This document shows, in pieces, positions 28,316 to 39,094 of a stretch of 64,000 nt of DNA. Each line of letters starts with the position of its first letter. Positions within the stretch are counted from its first letter, which is position 1. This DNA comes from Aliiglaciecola sp. M165 (GTDB taxonomy: Bacteria; Pseudomonadota; Gammaproteobacteria; Enterobacterales; Alteromonadaceae), in NCBI RefSeq assembly GCF_007197995.1, contig NZ_VKKH01000001.1, positions 124,001 through 188,000 on the forward strand, written 5' to 3'. The notes beneath the pieces were generated by a model that had not been told where the DNA came from, did not search any database, and saw nothing but the letters and a program-made list of their open reading frames with translations. A program made the translations under genes and the position numbers.

Positions 28316-28445
28316 AAAAAAAAGCGCAACACCAAGAGATGTTGCGCCAAAGCACTGAGTACAAGGGTTACGATTTAGCGTATGGCCACAAGAAGAGTCA
28401 TACCAGGTCCAAATAGGGATGAACCTGAGAGTAAATCGTATAGGT
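28316..28445 (-). ncRNA. Candidate structured small RNA or leader with intrinsic terminator
   Basis: In the 405-base gap 28147-28551 the minus strand can fold into a three-way junction. An outer 9-bp perfect stem pairs 28432-28440 with 28369-28377 (TAAATCGTA/TACGATTTA on the plus strand). It encloses a 6-pair hairpin with one mismatch (28405-28410 with 28421-28426) and a hairpin of 5-7 bp (28380-28384 with 28399-28403). It is followed by a textbook terminator: GCGCAACA (28324-28331) paired with TGTTGCGC (28340-28347), then eight U on the minus strand. No known family was recognised and no strong promoter is seen. It may be a free RNA, the 3' end of the GNAT transcript, or a leader of gcdH 170 bases downstream. 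The rest of the gap holds nothing I can name. Confidence 0.5.
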
Positions 28446-28551
28446 AAAACGTTGTGGGGGAATGATCGGATCAATTTTTTTATTAAAAAATTTTGCGACA
28501 CTTTTTAGATCTCAAAAGTTCTTTTGAGTCTGCATCCTCTATAAGGATTAC

Positions 28552-29106
28552 TCACATAGCATTAGCAAGTTGCATCGAAACAACTTTGCTGTGGTCTTCC
28601 GAAGACAGTCGCCCAACTTGATGAAAGCCAAATGATTGGTGAAAATCAGCGGATATAGGGTTAGCGGGTATGAGATTATACTCGCAGCATATGTGCCCTA
28701 TTTTTTGATCACGAGCAAATTTAAAAAGGTCATCGTATAACATTTTGCCCAAACCGATCCCATGTAAGGTCTGGTCAATCACGATCCGATCAACGTACAA
28801 GAAGTTTTTGTAACGTAAATCAAACCAACGATAGTTCTCACTGTCATACTCCGTCTTGGGTGCCATAGCCATCAAGAAACCGACTATTGATGGGACTGAT
28901 ACGGCATTTTCTTTTAATGTGTCATGGCCGTTATGCACGTCATTTTTCGGCAGCTTTTCGATCACTTTATGATAGGCGCAGCGATTGTGCAGATGTTCAA
29001 CTCTGGCCAAATCCATAGGGCTGGTGAACTGCACAAAGTTATCATTCAATTGCTTGATAAATTTGAAGTCATTTAATTTTGCGTTCCTGATGCGAAATTC
29101 TGTCAT
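28552..29106 (-). CDS. GNAT-family N-acetyltransferase
   Basis: The protein has 184 residues. The acetyl-CoA-binding segment VDRIVIDQTLHGIGLGKMLYDDLFKFA contains the Q/RxxGxG/A-type turn (HGIGLG). The C-terminal HQSFGFHQVGRL is typical of the last strands of GNAT enzymes. The N-terminus (IRNAKLNDFKFIKQLND) matches RimI-like starts. The substrate is unknown. The gene is alone between the hflC terminator and the structured-RNA candidate. Confidence 0.88.
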   Translation of the reverse strand: MTEFRIRNAKLNDFKFIKQLNDNFVQFTSPMDLARVEHLHNRCAYHKVIEKLPKNDVHNGHDTLKENAVSVPSIVGFLMAMAPKTEYDSENYRWFDLRYKNFLYVDRIVIDQTLHGIGLGKMLYDDLFKFARDQKIGHICCEYNLIPANPISADFHQSFGFHQVGRLSSEDHSKVVSMQLANAM

Positions 29107-29165
29107 TGTCGACCCGTAGATAGAGAGGGATAAACTGTTGTACTAGTATTATCGTAAAAAGGAGC

Positions 29166-29193
29166 AAAAAAAAGCGCCTGTGCGGCGCTTTTT
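29166..29193. terminator. Intrinsic terminator after hflC
   Basis: Stem GCGCC (29174-29178) / GGCGC (29184-29188) is extended by the flanking A and T runs. It lies 6 bases past the hflC stop and can work in both directions. Confidence 0.85.
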
Positions 29194-29198
29194 AAGTT

Positions 29199-30089
29199 TT
29201 ATTTAGTGTTGCCACTTCCTGCGCTATCCTTCATGAATCTGAAGAAGTCACTATCCGGTGCAACAATTAACACGTCTTGTTTGTTATCGAAACTTGCTTT
29301 GTACGCATCCATACTGCGAAGGAAGGCGTAAAACTGTGGGTCTTGCGAATAAGTTTCAGCGTAAATTTGTGCAGCCTGGGCTTCACCTTCACCTTTAATC
29401 TTACGTAAATTACGCTCAGCATCAGCGAGCATTACAGTGACTTTTGCGTCAATGTTGGCCTTGATGACCTCTGCTTGTTCGCGACCTTCTGAGCGGTGCT
29501 CTCTCGCTACAGCTTCACGTTCAGCACGCATCCGTTGGAAAATAGAATTACTGACTTCTTGAGGTAAATTTATTTGTTTCACTCTCACGTCAACAATTGC
29601 AATCCCGAGTTCGTCTGAGCTACTAGAAGCTTGATTCATTGCTTCATCCATTAATTCAGAGCGCTCTCCAGAAACGATTTGCGAGATGGTACGGGTACCA
29701 AATTCTGAACGCAGTCCGTTATTCACTTTCTGTTTAAGAAGTGCTTCGGCTTGTAGTTTATTACCGCCTGTAGACAAGTAATATGTCGCAAAATCTTTGA
29801 TTCGCCACTTCACGTATGAATCAACAATCAAATCTTTTTTCTCTGCAGTAACAAAACGGTCAGCCGGATCGTCCAACGTTTGTATGCGCGCATCCAGCGT
29901 GACAACGCGATCAATCAAAGGCCATTTAAAATGTAGGCCCGGGTCGAATACCGTGGTAAGGCCTTCAGTGTCGCGCTCGACTTTACCAAATTGGATCACA
30001 ATGGCTTTTTCGCCTTCAGGTACAACAAATAGTGAACTGAAACCCACCAGCAACAAAACAACGATCAAACCTAAACTTAAATTTTTCAT
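29199..30089 (-). CDS. hflC: Protease modulator HflC
   Basis: The protein has 296 residues. One N-terminal membrane anchor (LGLIVVLLLVGFSSLFVV) is followed by the SPFH/band-7 domain (FVVPEGEKAIVIQFGKVER) and a long coiled coil (EREAVAREHRSEGREQAEVIKA). HflC and HflK form a large periplasmic-side cage that surrounds and moderates the FtsH protease. The gene starts 3 bases after hflK, so the two are tightly coupled. Length and order match the family. Confidence 0.97.
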   Translation of the reverse strand: MKNLSLGLIVVLLLVGFSSLFVVPEGEKAIVIQFGKVERDTEGLTTVFDPGLHFKWPLIDRVVTLDARIQTLDDPADRFVTAEKKDLIVDSYVKWRIKDFATYYLSTGGNKLQAEALLKQKVNNGLRSEFGTRTISQIVSGERSELMDEAMNQASSSSDELGIAIVDVRVKQINLPQEVSNSIFQRMRAEREAVAREHRSEGREQAEVIKANIDAKVTVMLADAERNLRKIKGEGEAQAAQIYAETYSQDPQFYAFLRSMDAYKASFDNKQDVLIVAPDSDFFRFMKDSAGSGNTK

Positions 30090-30092
30090 ATT

Positions 30093-31247
30093 TTAGTTTC
30101 TCCCTGTTCTGCTTCTGTCACCACGAAGGGTGGCATTTGGCGTGGAGTTGGAGCTTTGCCCCGTCGTATCATTCTGACGCAATCCTTCCAAGGTGCTTCG
30201 AGAGTTGGGGCGGTTTTGTCCAACGCCTTGTCTATCGAGTATCTTGTCTAGCGGCAAATACATCATGTTACCAGTGCCTTCGTTATCGACCATGATCTTA
30301 CTAGTGCTTTGATACACCTGCTCCATGGTTTCAAGGTAAATGCGCTGTCTGGTTACTTCAGGGGCAGCAATATATTGTGGTAAAAGTTCAGCAAAACGTG
30401 CGACTTCACCTTGTGCTTCCAAGGTAACTCGCTCTTTATATGCTTGCGCTTCTTCAGCCATACGATTGACTTGTCCACGAGCCCGAGGTTCGATTTCTCG
30501 AGCATAAGCTTCTGCTTCACGAATAAAGCGCTGCTCATCTTCCTGTGCGGCAATTGCATCATCAAATGCTTCTCGCACCGCATTAGGTGGGCGAGCATCT
30601 TTAAAGTTGATATCGACAATTGACATGCCCATGTCGTAAGGCTCGATAATCGATTCCAATTCTTGCCAAACTTGTTGACGTGCGTTTTCACGACCACTAG
30701 TTAGAATGTCGTCCATCTTCGAGTGACCAACAACATAACGAATGGCACTGTTAAGTGCTTGATTCAAACTTTGCGTGGGATCCGTGACTGCGAAGGTAAA
30801 CTTATAAGGTTCAACGATTCGATACTGCACTTCCATCTCAACCCCAACCACGTTCTCATCTTCAGTAAGCATGCTACCTTCTGATGACATGGATTTGATT
30901 GATTGCACGTTGACTGGAATAACTGAGTCGATAAAAGTTGGCTTCCAACGCAAGCCTGGCTCAACAAATTGGCTAAACTCACCAAAACGCAACACCACAC
31001 CACGCTCTGCTTCACGAATAGTATAAAAACCACTGATGAACCAGATTACAACAAGAAGAACGGCGATAACTGTAAGCCCTACGCCACCGAGGTTTTTTCC
31101 TCCAGACGCGCCACTGCCGCTGCCACCTTTATTCAATTTTCCAAAAAGGTTTTTGAATATATCATCTAAATCCGGTGGTCCTTGGTCACGTCCGCCCTTA
31201 TTTTTCCAGGGGTCGTTGTTATTTCCACCAGGCTCATTCCAAGCCAT
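30093..31247 (-). CDS. hflK: Protease modulator HflK
   Basis: The protein has 384 residues. A Gly/Pro/Asn-rich cytoplasmic N-terminus (MAWNEPGGNNNDPW) precedes a single transmembrane helix (about 55-80, VGLTVIAVLLVVIWFISGFY). The SPFH domain (REAERGVVLRFGEF), a coiled-coil region and a low-complexity C-terminus rich in Asn, Ser and Arg follow. It partners HflC in regulating FtsH. It lies in the order hfq-hflX-hflK-hflC seen in Escherichia coli and most gammaproteobacteria. Confidence 0.97.
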   Translation of the reverse strand: MAWNEPGGNNNDPWKNKGGRDQGPPDLDDIFKNLFGKLNKGGSGSGASGGKNLGGVGLTVIAVLLVVIWFISGFYTIREAERGVVLRFGEFSQFVEPGLRWKPTFIDSVIPVNVQSIKSMSSEGSMLTEDENVVGVEMEVQYRIVEPYKFTFAVTDPTQSLNQALNSAIRYVVGHSKMDDILTSGRENARQQVWQELESIIEPYDMGMSIVDINFKDARPPNAVREAFDDAIAAQEDEQRFIREAEAYAREIEPRARGQVNRMAEEAQAYKERVTLEAQGEVARFAELLPQYIAAPEVTRQRIYLETMEQVYQSTSKIMVDNEGTGNMMYLPLDKILDRQGVGQNRPNSRSTLEGLRQNDTTGQSSNSTPNATLRGDRSRTGRN

Positions 31248-31325
31248 GTTTACTCTCCGTTAAGGTTAAAGCTAAAACCGAACCAACGTGATTTTATTAA
31301 CTCAACGTTAGAACGTATGAATTTA

Positions 31326-32615
31326 TTAATGTTTGACCACCAAGCTCGATAAATCGACTTCAGTGCGTTTTTCCAAACGGTTCCAGTCGCTTGTTGGCAT
31401 TCGAATGTCAACTAGCCAGTCACCGTCTTCCGCGTAAGATTCTGCCGCGATACAGTTCATACGAAATAAAGTGCCACGAAGTTTACCTTCTTTGGGCGGA
31501 ATTCGTAATGTAAATTGAACCATGCTCTTTGATAAACATTCAGTGAGGGCAATAAATAATAAATCAATCCCTATCTGCTGCTGTGCTGACAACCAAACAC
31601 GAATAGGCGTACCTTCATCATTACGGTCAATCCTTGGCTCTACCCCTTCCAGCCGATCTATTTTGTTACAAATCATTAGTTGAGGGATGTCAGAAGCGTC
31701 AATTTCTTCCAAAACGTCATTAACTTGGTCGATGTTGTCCATATGTTGATCATCGGAATAATCAATCACATGAAGGAGTAAATCAGCTTCTTGAGTTTCC
31801 TGCAAAGTCGCTTTGAACGCCGCAACGAGATCGTGAGGAAGATGGCGAATAAACCCTACCGTATCAGCCAAAATCGCCGAACCCACGTCTTGTAATTGTA
31901 TTTTCCGAAGTGTTGGGTCTAGCGTGGCGAACAATTGATCGGCTGCATAAACTTCAGCATTGGTAATGGTGTTAAACAAGGTCGATTTGCCAGCATTTGT
32001 ATAGCCAACCAGAGACAATGTCGGCATTTCAGCCCGCTTTCGTGCCCGACGGCCTTGTTCACGTTGTTTCTGTACTTTTTCCAGGCGTCGTAAAATACTT
32101 TTGATTCTGGCACGCAGTAGTCGTCTGTCTGTTTCCAACTGGGTTTCGCCCGGACCACGTAAACCGATACCACCTTTTTGGCGCTCCAAGTGAGTCCAGC
32201 CGCGTATCAAACGGGTCGATATGTGTCGCAATTGGGCTAATTCAACTTGAAGTTTACCTTCATGAGTTCTGGCTCGTTGAGCAAAAATATCCAATATCAG
32301 CCCAGTACGATCGAGCACACGACACTTACACAAGGCCTCTAAGTTGCGCTCTTGCGAAGGTGATAGCGGGTGATTGAATATGACGATATCCGCATTATTC
32401 GCACGCACGGAGTTGGCAATCTCTTCTGCTTTTCCGCTGCCGGTGAAATATTTTGGATGTGGGGCATGGCGGGAACCAGTGATTACGTCCACTGCGTTCA
32501 CCCCTGCAGACGAAACTAGCATTTGCAATTCTTGAAGGTCTTCTTTGCTAGTATCGTCAGAAAAATCGATATGAACTAAAACAGCCTGTTCGCCTGCTTC
32601 ATAACGGTCAAACAA
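31326..32615 (-). CDS. hflX: Ribosome-associated GTPase HflX
   Basis: The protein has 429 residues from a TTG start with GGAG 6 bases upstream. The N-terminal HflX domain contains HPLSPSQERNLE and the signature RLIRGWTHLERQKGGIGLRG. The G domain has GYTNAGKST (P-loop), DTVGFI (G3) and CNKID (G4). HflX splits stalled or heat-damaged 70S ribosomes. It lies 19 bases after hfq, so it is probably cotranscribed with it. Confidence 0.97.
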   Translation of the reverse strand: MFDRYEAGEQAVLVHIDFSDDTSKEDLQELQMLVSSAGVNAVDVITGSRHAPHPKYFTGSGKAEEIANSVRANNADIVIFNHPLSPSQERNLEALCKCRVLDRTGLILDIFAQRARTHEGKLQVELAQLRHISTRLIRGWTHLERQKGGIGLRGPGETQLETDRRLLRARIKSILRRLEKVQKQREQGRRARKRAEMPTLSLVGYTNAGKSTLFNTITNAEVYAADQLFATLDPTLRKIQLQDVGSAILADTVGFIRHLPHDLVAAFKATLQETQEADLLLHVIDYSDDQHMDNIDQVNDVLEEIDASDIPQLMICNKIDRLEGVEPRIDRNDEGTPIRVWLSAQQQIGIDLLFIALTECLSKSMVQFTLRIPPKEGKLRGTLFRMNCIAAESYAEDGDWLVDIRMPTSDWNRLEKRTEVDLSSLVVKH

Positions 32616-32634
32616 GCCGCTCTCCTAACTGGTT

Positions 32635-32892
<258 letters not shown>

Positions 32893-32968
32893 TTATCCTT
32901 TTATTTTTATTATGGTTTTCACCTGATAGGCAAATTATACAGTAAAACTCGGGGCTGTATAGTTGCGC

Positions 32969-33922
32969 TCAAGTGACAGTATTGCTGACATTCATAATGG
33001 TAGTCAAATTGTGTTTTACAACTCCGTCCAGAAAATTTAATTTTTCCCAATTTCGTAACCAGGTAATTTGTCTTTTAGCTAACTGCCTTGTAGCAGCTAT
33101 CCCTTTGAATATCATCTCATTGTGGTCTATCTCACCGTCAAGGTATTGCCACATCTGACGGTAACCCACACAACGCATAGATGGCATGTCTAAATGCAAA
33201 TCTCCGCGATTTTTTAAGGTTTCAACTTCTTGCTGAAACCCGTATTCCACCATTTGCAAAAATCGCTTTTCGATTCGCTGGTGCAGTATAGCGCGATCTT
33301 GAGGCATTATGGCAAATTCTTTTACCGAAAATGGGATAGGTTGCGATTTTTCCTTGGTGAGTTGGGTTAATGACTTTCCGCTTAGTGCGTGCACCTCTAA
33401 AGCTCTAATTAATCTTTGAGGATCGTTAGGATGAATACGTTGCGCAGACACTGGGTCTATTTCTGCTAGCTTGTTGTGCATTTCTTGCCAACCAATGGCT
33501 TCGGCCTGTTGCGTTAAATCTGTGCGCACTGCTTCATTTGCCTGTGGTAAGTTAGACAAGCCGTCTACCAAGCTTTTGAAATACATCATGGTGCCCCCAA
33601 CTAACAGTGGGATCTTTCCTTTTTGTGCGATGTCATGCATGTGTGCTAACGCATCTTGACGAAAATTGGCAACCGAATAGGTCTCACTTGGGTCGAGGAT
33701 ATCTATTAATCTATGCGGTGCCAGAGACAACTCTTCTGTTGTAGGTTTTGCTGTTCCGATATCCATGCCTTTGTATATCAACGCTGAATCGACACTTATG
33801 ATCTCGCAAGGAAGTTGCTGGCAGAGTTCGATTGCGAGGGCTGTTTTACCAGAGGCGGTCGGCCCCATGATAGAAATGGCCAACGGCAGTGTTTTGTCTT
33901 CTTGGATCTGATTAGTCATCAT
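32969..33922 (-). CDS. miaA: tRNA dimethylallyltransferase
   Basis: The protein has 317 residues. The P-loop [46 protein letters not shown] and the C-terminal [14 protein letters not shown] are all family motifs. MiaA adds a dimethylallyl group to A37 of tRNAs reading UNN codons. Two ATG codons occur at the start (33920-33922 and 33917-33919). The start overlaps the mutL stop by 11 bases and has no clear Shine-Dalgarno site, so coupling to mutL is likely. Confidence 0.98.
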   Translation of the reverse strand: MMTNQIQEDKTLPLAISIMGPTASGKTALAIELCQQLPCEIISVDSALIYKGMDIGTAKPTTEELSLAPHRLIDILDPSETYSVANFRQDALAHMHDIAQKGKIPLLVGGTMMYFKSLVDGLSNLPQANEAVRTDLTQQAEAIGWQEMHNKLAEIDPVSAQRIHPNDPQRLIRALEVHALSGKSLTQLTKEKSQPIPFSVKEFAIMPQDRAILHQRIEKRFLQMVEYGFQQEVETLKNRGDLHLDMPSMRCVGYRQMWQYLDGEIDHNEMIFKGIAATRQLAKRQITWLRNWEKLNFLDGVVKHNLTTIMNVSNTVT

Positions 33923-35738
33923 ATTGACTTAACCATTCTTGCATAGGCACTTTTTTTGCCACCCGTTTTACCAACTCTGCACCATCTGTTTGCTGAAGCA
34001 GCCACTGAAATATAAATTCAGCTTCGTTTTGATGATCCACTACTCGATTAATTTGTGCTGTGGACAACGCGTAATAATAAAGCTCGGCGGCGGTTTTTTT
34101 TTGTCCCTGTGTTTGCAGGCCATCAAGAATGTCGGACAAAATATCGGCCCAATTTAAAGCTCGGGTGCCGGAAGGCACTTGTTTTAGCAAAATCCGCGGG
34201 CCCGCAATTTGTATTTCTAGTCCACATATCTGTAGTTGCTCAATGATCGGTTTGGCAATGGTGAGGTTGTCGCGAGTAAGTGAAACGGGCATTAGTAGCG
34301 GCTGTTTGACCGGTGGTGTTGATCCCATTTCCCGACGCAACCGCTCTACGTTGATATCGACTAAATTGGCGTAATAGACGAGATTGTTGATGCCAAATAG
34401 CGCTTTGTCTGGCGCAGTAGAGAAAATGGTCATTGGTAGAGAACTATTTTTTGCTAGCTCATTAGTCCGCATCAATGACTGATAATTGCTAAATGAAAGG
34501 TGCTCATCTTTATTCGCTGAACGCCCGTAATGTGTTCCTGATCTACTTTGTAAGTTAGCACCAACTTGTGATTTAACACTTTGATTCAATGAGGATCGTA
34601 CGGAAACATCTTGAGTATCTGACGAATAATCGTGATGTTGCAAAGGTCTAATGTATTGATGTTCTGGAAGTGGCTGCTCAAGAACTTTTGACGCCTTATC
34701 GCTTGCGACATGACAAGGTTCACTATTTTCAGAGATTTGCAACGAGGCACTCAACGCTTCGTTACTTACCCGGAAAATAAAGTCGTGTACGAGTCGTGCT
34801 TGGTGAAACCTGACCTCATGTTTAGCCGGATGGACATTGACATCAACTTGTTGTGGGTTGACTTCAAAATACAATACATAGGCCGGATGGGTATTGGGAT
34901 CAATCAGACCTTCATATGCTTGCCTTAATGCGTGATTAATCAATTTATCGCGCATCACCCGGCCGTTAACATACACATATTGAATATCGTTTTGGGGTCG
35001 CCCATTGCCCGGAAATGACAACCAACCTTTCAGTGTCATATCGCTGTATTCACTATTTACGTAAATACTGTTGTCGGCAAACTCTTTTCCGCAAACTGCT
35101 TCAACTCGTTTCAGAGGGTTCGTAAGACTTTGGAGTTTGGGGTACTTTCGCACAATTTTGCCATTGTGTTTTAAGATAAAGCCAACATCAGGGCGACTTA
35201 ACGCGATGCGTTTAAGTGTCTCATCAATATGCTGAAATTCGGTTTTCTCCGCTCGCAGAAACTTGCGCCGAGCCGGCGTATTAAAGAACAGGTCGACAAC
35301 GTCAATACAGGTGCCTTGCGGATAGGCAGCGGGTTCGACCTTTACTTGCATATCACGGCCTTCCGTTGACGCCTGCCAAGCTTTGTCTTGGTCCAACGGC
35401 TTAGACGTTAAGGTTAAACGAGAAACAGAGCTAATACTGGCAAGCGCTTCGCCCCTAAACCCTAAACTCATGATATTTTCTAAATCGTCCAGGTTGAAAA
35501 TTTTGCTTGTCGCATGTCGGCTCAACGCCAATGTCAGTTCATCTTTGGCTATACCTTTACCATTGTCTTTGATACACAGACGCTTGTGCCCACCGCGTTC
35601 TACTTCTATTTCAATAAGTGTAGCGCCCGCATCCAGGCTATTTTCGACAAGCTCTTTGACCACCGAAGCAGGCCGTTCGACCACTTCGCCTGCAGCAATT
35701 TGGTTAGCGAGCTCAGTAGAGAGGATTTGAATTGGCAA
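33912..35738 (-). CDS. mutL: DNA mismatch repair protein MutL
   Basis: The protein has 608 residues from a TTG start with AAAGG 6 bases upstream. The GHKL ATPase domain has [28 protein letters not shown] and TPARRKFL. A poorly conserved Ser/Gln-rich linker (about 350-430) joins a C-terminal dimerisation domain. The DQHA endonuclease motif of MutH-free bacteria is not seen, which fits a MutH-dependent system as in Escherichia coli. It belongs to the tsaE-amiB-mutL-miaA-hfq superoperon. Confidence 0.97.
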   Translation of the reverse strand: MPIQILSTELANQIAAGEVVERPASVVKELVENSLDAGATLIEIEVERGGHKRLCIKDNGKGIAKDELTLALSRHATSKIFNLDDLENIMSLGFRGEALASISSVSRLTLTSKPLDQDKAWQASTEGRDMQVKVEPAAYPQGTCIDVVDLFFNTPARRKFLRAEKTEFQHIDETLKRIALSRPDVGFILKHNGKIVRKYPKLQSLTNPLKRVEAVCGKEFADNSIYVNSEYSDMTLKGWLSFPGNGRPQNDIQYVYVNGRVMRDKLINHALRQAYEGLIDPNTHPAYVLYFEVNPQQVDVNVHPAKHEVRFHQARLVHDFIFRVSNEALSASLQISENSEPCHVASDKASKVLEQPLPEHQYIRPLQHHDYSSDTQDVSVRSSLNQSVKSQVGANLQSRSGTHYGRSANKDEHLSFSNYQSLMRTNELAKNSSLPMTIFSTAPDKALFGINNLVYYANLVDINVERLRREMGSTPPVKQPLLMPVSLTRDNLTIAKPIIEQLQICGLEIQIAGPRILLKQVPSGTRALNWADILSDILDGLQTQGQKKTAAELYYYALSTAQINRVVDHQNEAEFIFQWLLQQTDGAELVKRVAKKVPMQEWLSQYDD

Positions 35739-35778
35739 GGTGAACCTTTTTAATTTTGCGCAGGTAAATAGCAGTCGA

Positions 35779-37119
35779 TCAGGTGCTGGGAATGGTAAGT
35801 ACCTGTCCGATCCTTACTGTATCAGTGCGCAGGTTGTTCGCTTCTTTGATGGCTTTTATTCTAACATTGTAGCGTTGCGCCAGCAAAGACAATGACTCAC
35901 CACTTCGAACTCGATGGGTGCGTTTTTCTGCTTTGGAAAGGCTCGCCCACATAGTGCCATCCGGTGGTAATTTCTTGAAATATTGTCTGATTGCCTGAAA
36001 CACTGAATCAGCCAAACGTTGACGATGTTTTGCCCAATTCAGATTCTTCTCTTCTTTAGGGTTAGAGATAAAACCTACTTCAACCAAAATCGATGGAATG
36101 TCTGGTGACGTTAACACCGCCAAACTTGCGGCCTGCGGTCGTTTTTTATGAAGCTTAGTGACATCTTTAAGTTCTTTGATGACGATCTTACTGATGTCAT
36201 AACTGGTGGTTAAAGAATGATCCATCGACATGTCTAACAGTGCTTGAGCTAAGTATCGTTCGCTAGCGGTGTCTTGGATCACCTCGGCGGCCCCGCCTAA
36301 CAACTCTGAATGTCGCTCAGTTCTTTCCATCCAGCGCCCCAATTCAGAGTTTGCGCGGCCCATGGACAATACCCAGACTGACGCACCATTTGGTTGAGGC
36401 GTCGTGAATGCGTCTGCATGAATGGATACAAATAAATCTGCTTTACTACGGCGGGCAAGTTCTGGACGGTCGTTGGGTGAAATATAATAATCACCCGTTC
36501 GGGTCATCACCGCTCGCATTCCAGGCTCTTTGTCGATCTTTTCCGCTAATTTTTTACTTACGCTCAGGGTGATGTTTTTTTCATAGGTGCCACTTGGCCC
36601 AATGGACCCCGGATCTTCACCACCATGTCCAGCATCAATTGCGATAATGATGTCACGATCCCTTGTCGAACGATCTGAGGTCATCACCGCCTGTTGAGGC
36701 TGTTCATTTTTATCACTTAAATCGATGACCAACCTGTTTTTGTAAGGAGCTGTTGGCGGAAGAGCAAAAATTTCGGTGTTGGCGGGGATGTCTAATTCCA
36801 ATACCACACGAACTGAATTTTTATTTTTCGGTGTGCTGTACCTGACTTTTTTAACGAGTTTGCTAGTGCTTTTCACGTTACTGAGATCGAAATTCGACTG
36901 GGTATTAGCCAGATCGATCACCAATCTCGTTGGATTTGAAAGGGTAAAATAAGAATATTCAGGTTGCGCGGAGAGATCTAACACAACACGAGTGTTAGAT
37001 GGTGAAGGCCAAACTCTTAGCCCTTCAACCACATTCGTGGCAAAGCCATTCTGACTGACAAGTATCAGCAGTACGCACAAACATGCACGGATTAATTGAT
37101 TAGGTTTTACAGGTTTCAT
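35779..37119 (-). CDS. amiB: N-acetylmuramoyl-L-alanine amidase AmiB
   Basis: The protein has 446 residues from the ATG at 37119. This start puts a signal peptide ([17 protein letters not shown]) at the N-terminus; in-frame codons up to 37158 would bury it. Order: an AMIN domain (about 30-130) that targets septal peptidoglycan, an Amidase_3 domain with zinc-ligand motifs [10 protein letters not shown] and SIHADAF, and a C-terminal LysM ([16 protein letters not shown], ending IGQVLTIPS). It cleaves stem peptides from glycan strands during cell separation. The tsaE stop lies 19 bases inside the gene. Confidence 0.95.
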   Translation of the reverse strand: MKPVKPNQLIRACLCVLLILVSQNGFATNVVEGLRVWPSPSNTRVVLDLSAQPEYSYFTLSNPTRLVIDLANTQSNFDLSNVKSTSKLVKKVRYSTPKNKNSVRVVLELDIPANTEIFALPPTAPYKNRLVIDLSDKNEQPQQAVMTSDRSTRDRDIIIAIDAGHGGEDPGSIGPSGTYEKNITLSVSKKLAEKIDKEPGMRAVMTRTGDYYISPNDRPELARRSKADLFVSIHADAFTTPQPNGASVWVLSMGRANSELGRWMERTERHSELLGGAAEVIQDTASERYLAQALLDMSMDHSLTTSYDISKIVIKELKDVTKLHKKRPQAASLAVLTSPDIPSILVEVGFISNPKEEKNLNWAKHRQRLADSVFQAIRQYFKKLPPDGTMWASLSKAEKRTHRVRSGESLSLLAQRYNVRIKAIKEANNLRTDTVRIGQVLTIPST

Positions 37120-37576
37120 TATTTTTATAGTTATCGACAATCTTAGCGCCATAATCACTGGCAGCCTCTACTGTAATCGTTCTGCCGTGTAAGTGATACT
37201 CTATACTAATCTGCAGGTCAGCGGAAGCCAATAAGCCCGCGCCTTTTTCCGGCCATTCAACGAGGCATAAACAATCACTGTCAAAGTAATCTCTGATACC
37301 CATGTATTCTAGCTCTTCGGGATCAGCCAATCGATACAAATCAAAGTGAAATACACGCCATTCACCGATTTCATAGGGTTCAACCAACGTGTAAGTCGGG
37401 CTTTTTACATTGCCTTGATAACCCAATCCATGCAAGAACCCGCGACTGAAAGTCGTTTTTCCAGCTCCCAACTCGCCGGACAGGTATATCACGGTATGTT
37501 GATCGCACTGTTGTGCTAGTTTACTTGCAAACTCTACAGTGGCCTGTTCATTTTCTAGTTGAAGCTTTAGTGTCAT
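37100..37576 (-). CDS. tsaE: tRNA threonylcarbamoyladenosine biosynthesis ATPase TsaE
   Basis: The protein has 158 residues. It shows the P-loop [19 protein letters not shown], the segment [12 protein letters not shown], and the Trp-Pro-Glu region [12 protein letters not shown]. These define the TsaE/YjeE family. It works with TsaB and TsaD to place t6A at position 37 of ANN-reading tRNAs. It begins 3 bases after nnr and overlaps amiB by 20 bases, so the operon is tightly packed. Confidence 0.97.
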   Translation of the reverse strand: MTLKLQLENEQATVEFASKLAQQCDQHTVIYLSGELGAGKTTFSRGFLHGLGYQGNVKSPTYTLVEPYEIGEWRVFHFDLYRLADPEELEYMGIRDYFDSDCLCLVEWPEKGAGLLASADLQISIEYHLHGRTITVEAASDYGAKIVDNYKNNETCKT

Positions 37577-37579
37577 AGG

Positions 37580-39094
37580 TCAATTAACTAACTGTCGTAA
37601 AAATGGAAATAAATCTGAGGCAATCATACCACGCTGGCCATCGCGCTTAGCAACTAAATCAGCTGCGCCAGAGTGTAAACATGCTCCATAGATACTCGCC
37701 TGAGCACTGGACATTCCCTGGGCAATGAGCCCGCCGAGTACGCCTGAAAGCACATCTCCCATGCCCGCAGTCGCCATTCCTGGGTTTCCGTCGGCACAGA
37801 CAAACATCCCTTGATGGTTATGGACTATGCTGCCAGGACCTTTTAATAGTGTGTTGCCACTGTATTTTTCGAAAAGCCTTTTTGCACTTACAAAACGATT
37901 CTTTTCAATGTCGTGGGGGGTTACGGCTAACATTCTCCCCGCTTCGGCGCTATGCGGAGTGATCACTAATTGTTCCGATTGGAATTTTCGCAAGTGGTGA
38001 CTCAACAAGTTGAGGCCATCTGCGTCAATTACCACCGTTTTTTGCTCGTGAACTAAATAGCTAAGAACCTGGTTAAAGGTTTCTCGGCTCCAAGAGTCTT
38101 GCCCCAAACCCGGGCCAAAGACGATACAATCTGCCCACGCCATCCATTGATGAAGGTTGTCGCTCGTGACCATGACTTCGGCCCTGTCTAAAGCCACTTG
38201 GACCTCACTATTGGAATGGCAATAGACTTTGACTAACCCCGCCCCTACTCTCAAGGCCGCTTCGGCGCTTAATCTAATGGCGCCCGCCATTCCTTTGTTC
38301 CCACCAATACAAAGTAGACGACCATTGTTGCCTTTATGTCCGTTTAACGGGCGTTGCTTGAGCGGCATAAAATCCTTGAAAGAGATGAGTCTTCCTATGG
38401 GTTTAACCAATTTTGCGAATTCTTCACCGATATTCAGCGGCATGAATTGCAGCTGTCCAACATGTTGACGTGCGTCTCCCGTTAACAAACCTGACTTGAC
38501 TCCGACAAATGTCAGTGTGCAATTTGCTTGCACAGCTGAACCTAATACTTGCCCTGTGTCCGCATCGATGCCTGAAGGTATATCAACGCTCAGTACATCC
38601 GCGTCGGCCCCATTGATTCGCTTAATGATGTTTGCGTAATCCTCAGATACTTGCCCCTTAACGCCGGTGCCTAACATGGCATCCACAATTAAATCAAAAT
38701 TGCTAAGTTCTGTCGTTGATGCCTCTAGAATTGCCTGATTGGAAATTTTGCTCCAGTGTCGCTGTGCGGTTAACGCATCGCCCTTGAGGCTTCTTTTGGG
38801 GTCGATCGATGTGACCGATACAGTGAACTTATTTTCAAATAACAAACTGGCCAGCACATAACCATCACCGCCATTATTTCCTGTTCCTGTGACGATAACG
38901 ATTTTGGTCTTTTGCGGATAATGTTTGGAGACCCAATTAAACAAGGACTCCCCGGCACACAACATTACCTCGTATAAAGGGATAGATAGATTAGCAGCAG
39001 CTTTTACTTCGCCATCTCTAAAGGACTGCGAAGAATAAATATTTTGTGATAACCTGCACGAGGATAATTCAGCGTTCAAGGACCTATGTGACAC
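37580..39094 (-). CDS. nnr: Bifunctional NAD(P)H-hydrate epimerase / dehydratase
   Basis: The protein has 504 residues from a GTG at 39092-39094 with GGGAG 6 bases upstream. The N-terminal YjeF_N epimerase domain (about 1-225) has GTGNNGGDGYVLA and VDIPSGIDADTG. The C-terminal ribokinase-like dehydratase domain (about 235-500) has KGPGSIVH and GNPGMATAGMGDVLSG. Together they repair hydrated NADH and NADPH. The gene starts head to head with queG and their first codons overlap by 7 bases, so each promoter must lie inside the other gene. Confidence 0.95.
   Translation of the reverse strand: MSHRSLNAELSSCRLSQNIYSSQSFRDGEVKAAANLSIPLYEVMLCAGESLFNWVSKHYPQKTKIVIVTGTGNNGGDGYVLASLLFENKFTVSVTSIDPKRSLKGDALTAQRHWSKISNQAILEASTTELSNFDLIVDAMLGTGVKGQVSEDYANIIKRINGADADVLSVDIPSGIDADTGQVLGSAVQANCTLTFVGVKSGLLTGDARQHVGQLQFMPLNIGEEFAKLVKPIGRLISFKDFMPLKQRPLNGHKGNNGRLLCIGGNKGMAGAIRLSAEAALRVGAGLVKVYCHSNSEVQVALDRAEVMVTSDNLHQWMAWADCIVFGPGLGQDSWSRETFNQVLSYLVHEQKTVVIDADGLNLLSHHLRKFQSEQLVITPHSAEAGRMLAVTPHDIEKNRFVSAKRLFEKYSGNTLLKGPGSIVHNHQGMFVCADGNPGMATAGMGDVLSGVLGGLIAQGMSSAQASIYGACLHSGAADLVAKRDGQRGMIASDLFPFLRQLVN

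Noticed and set aside
28280-28501. Possible 73-codon gene in the gcdH/GNAT gap
   Set aside because: GTG start without ribosome site, and it runs through the structured stems and terminator; the RNA explanation fits better.
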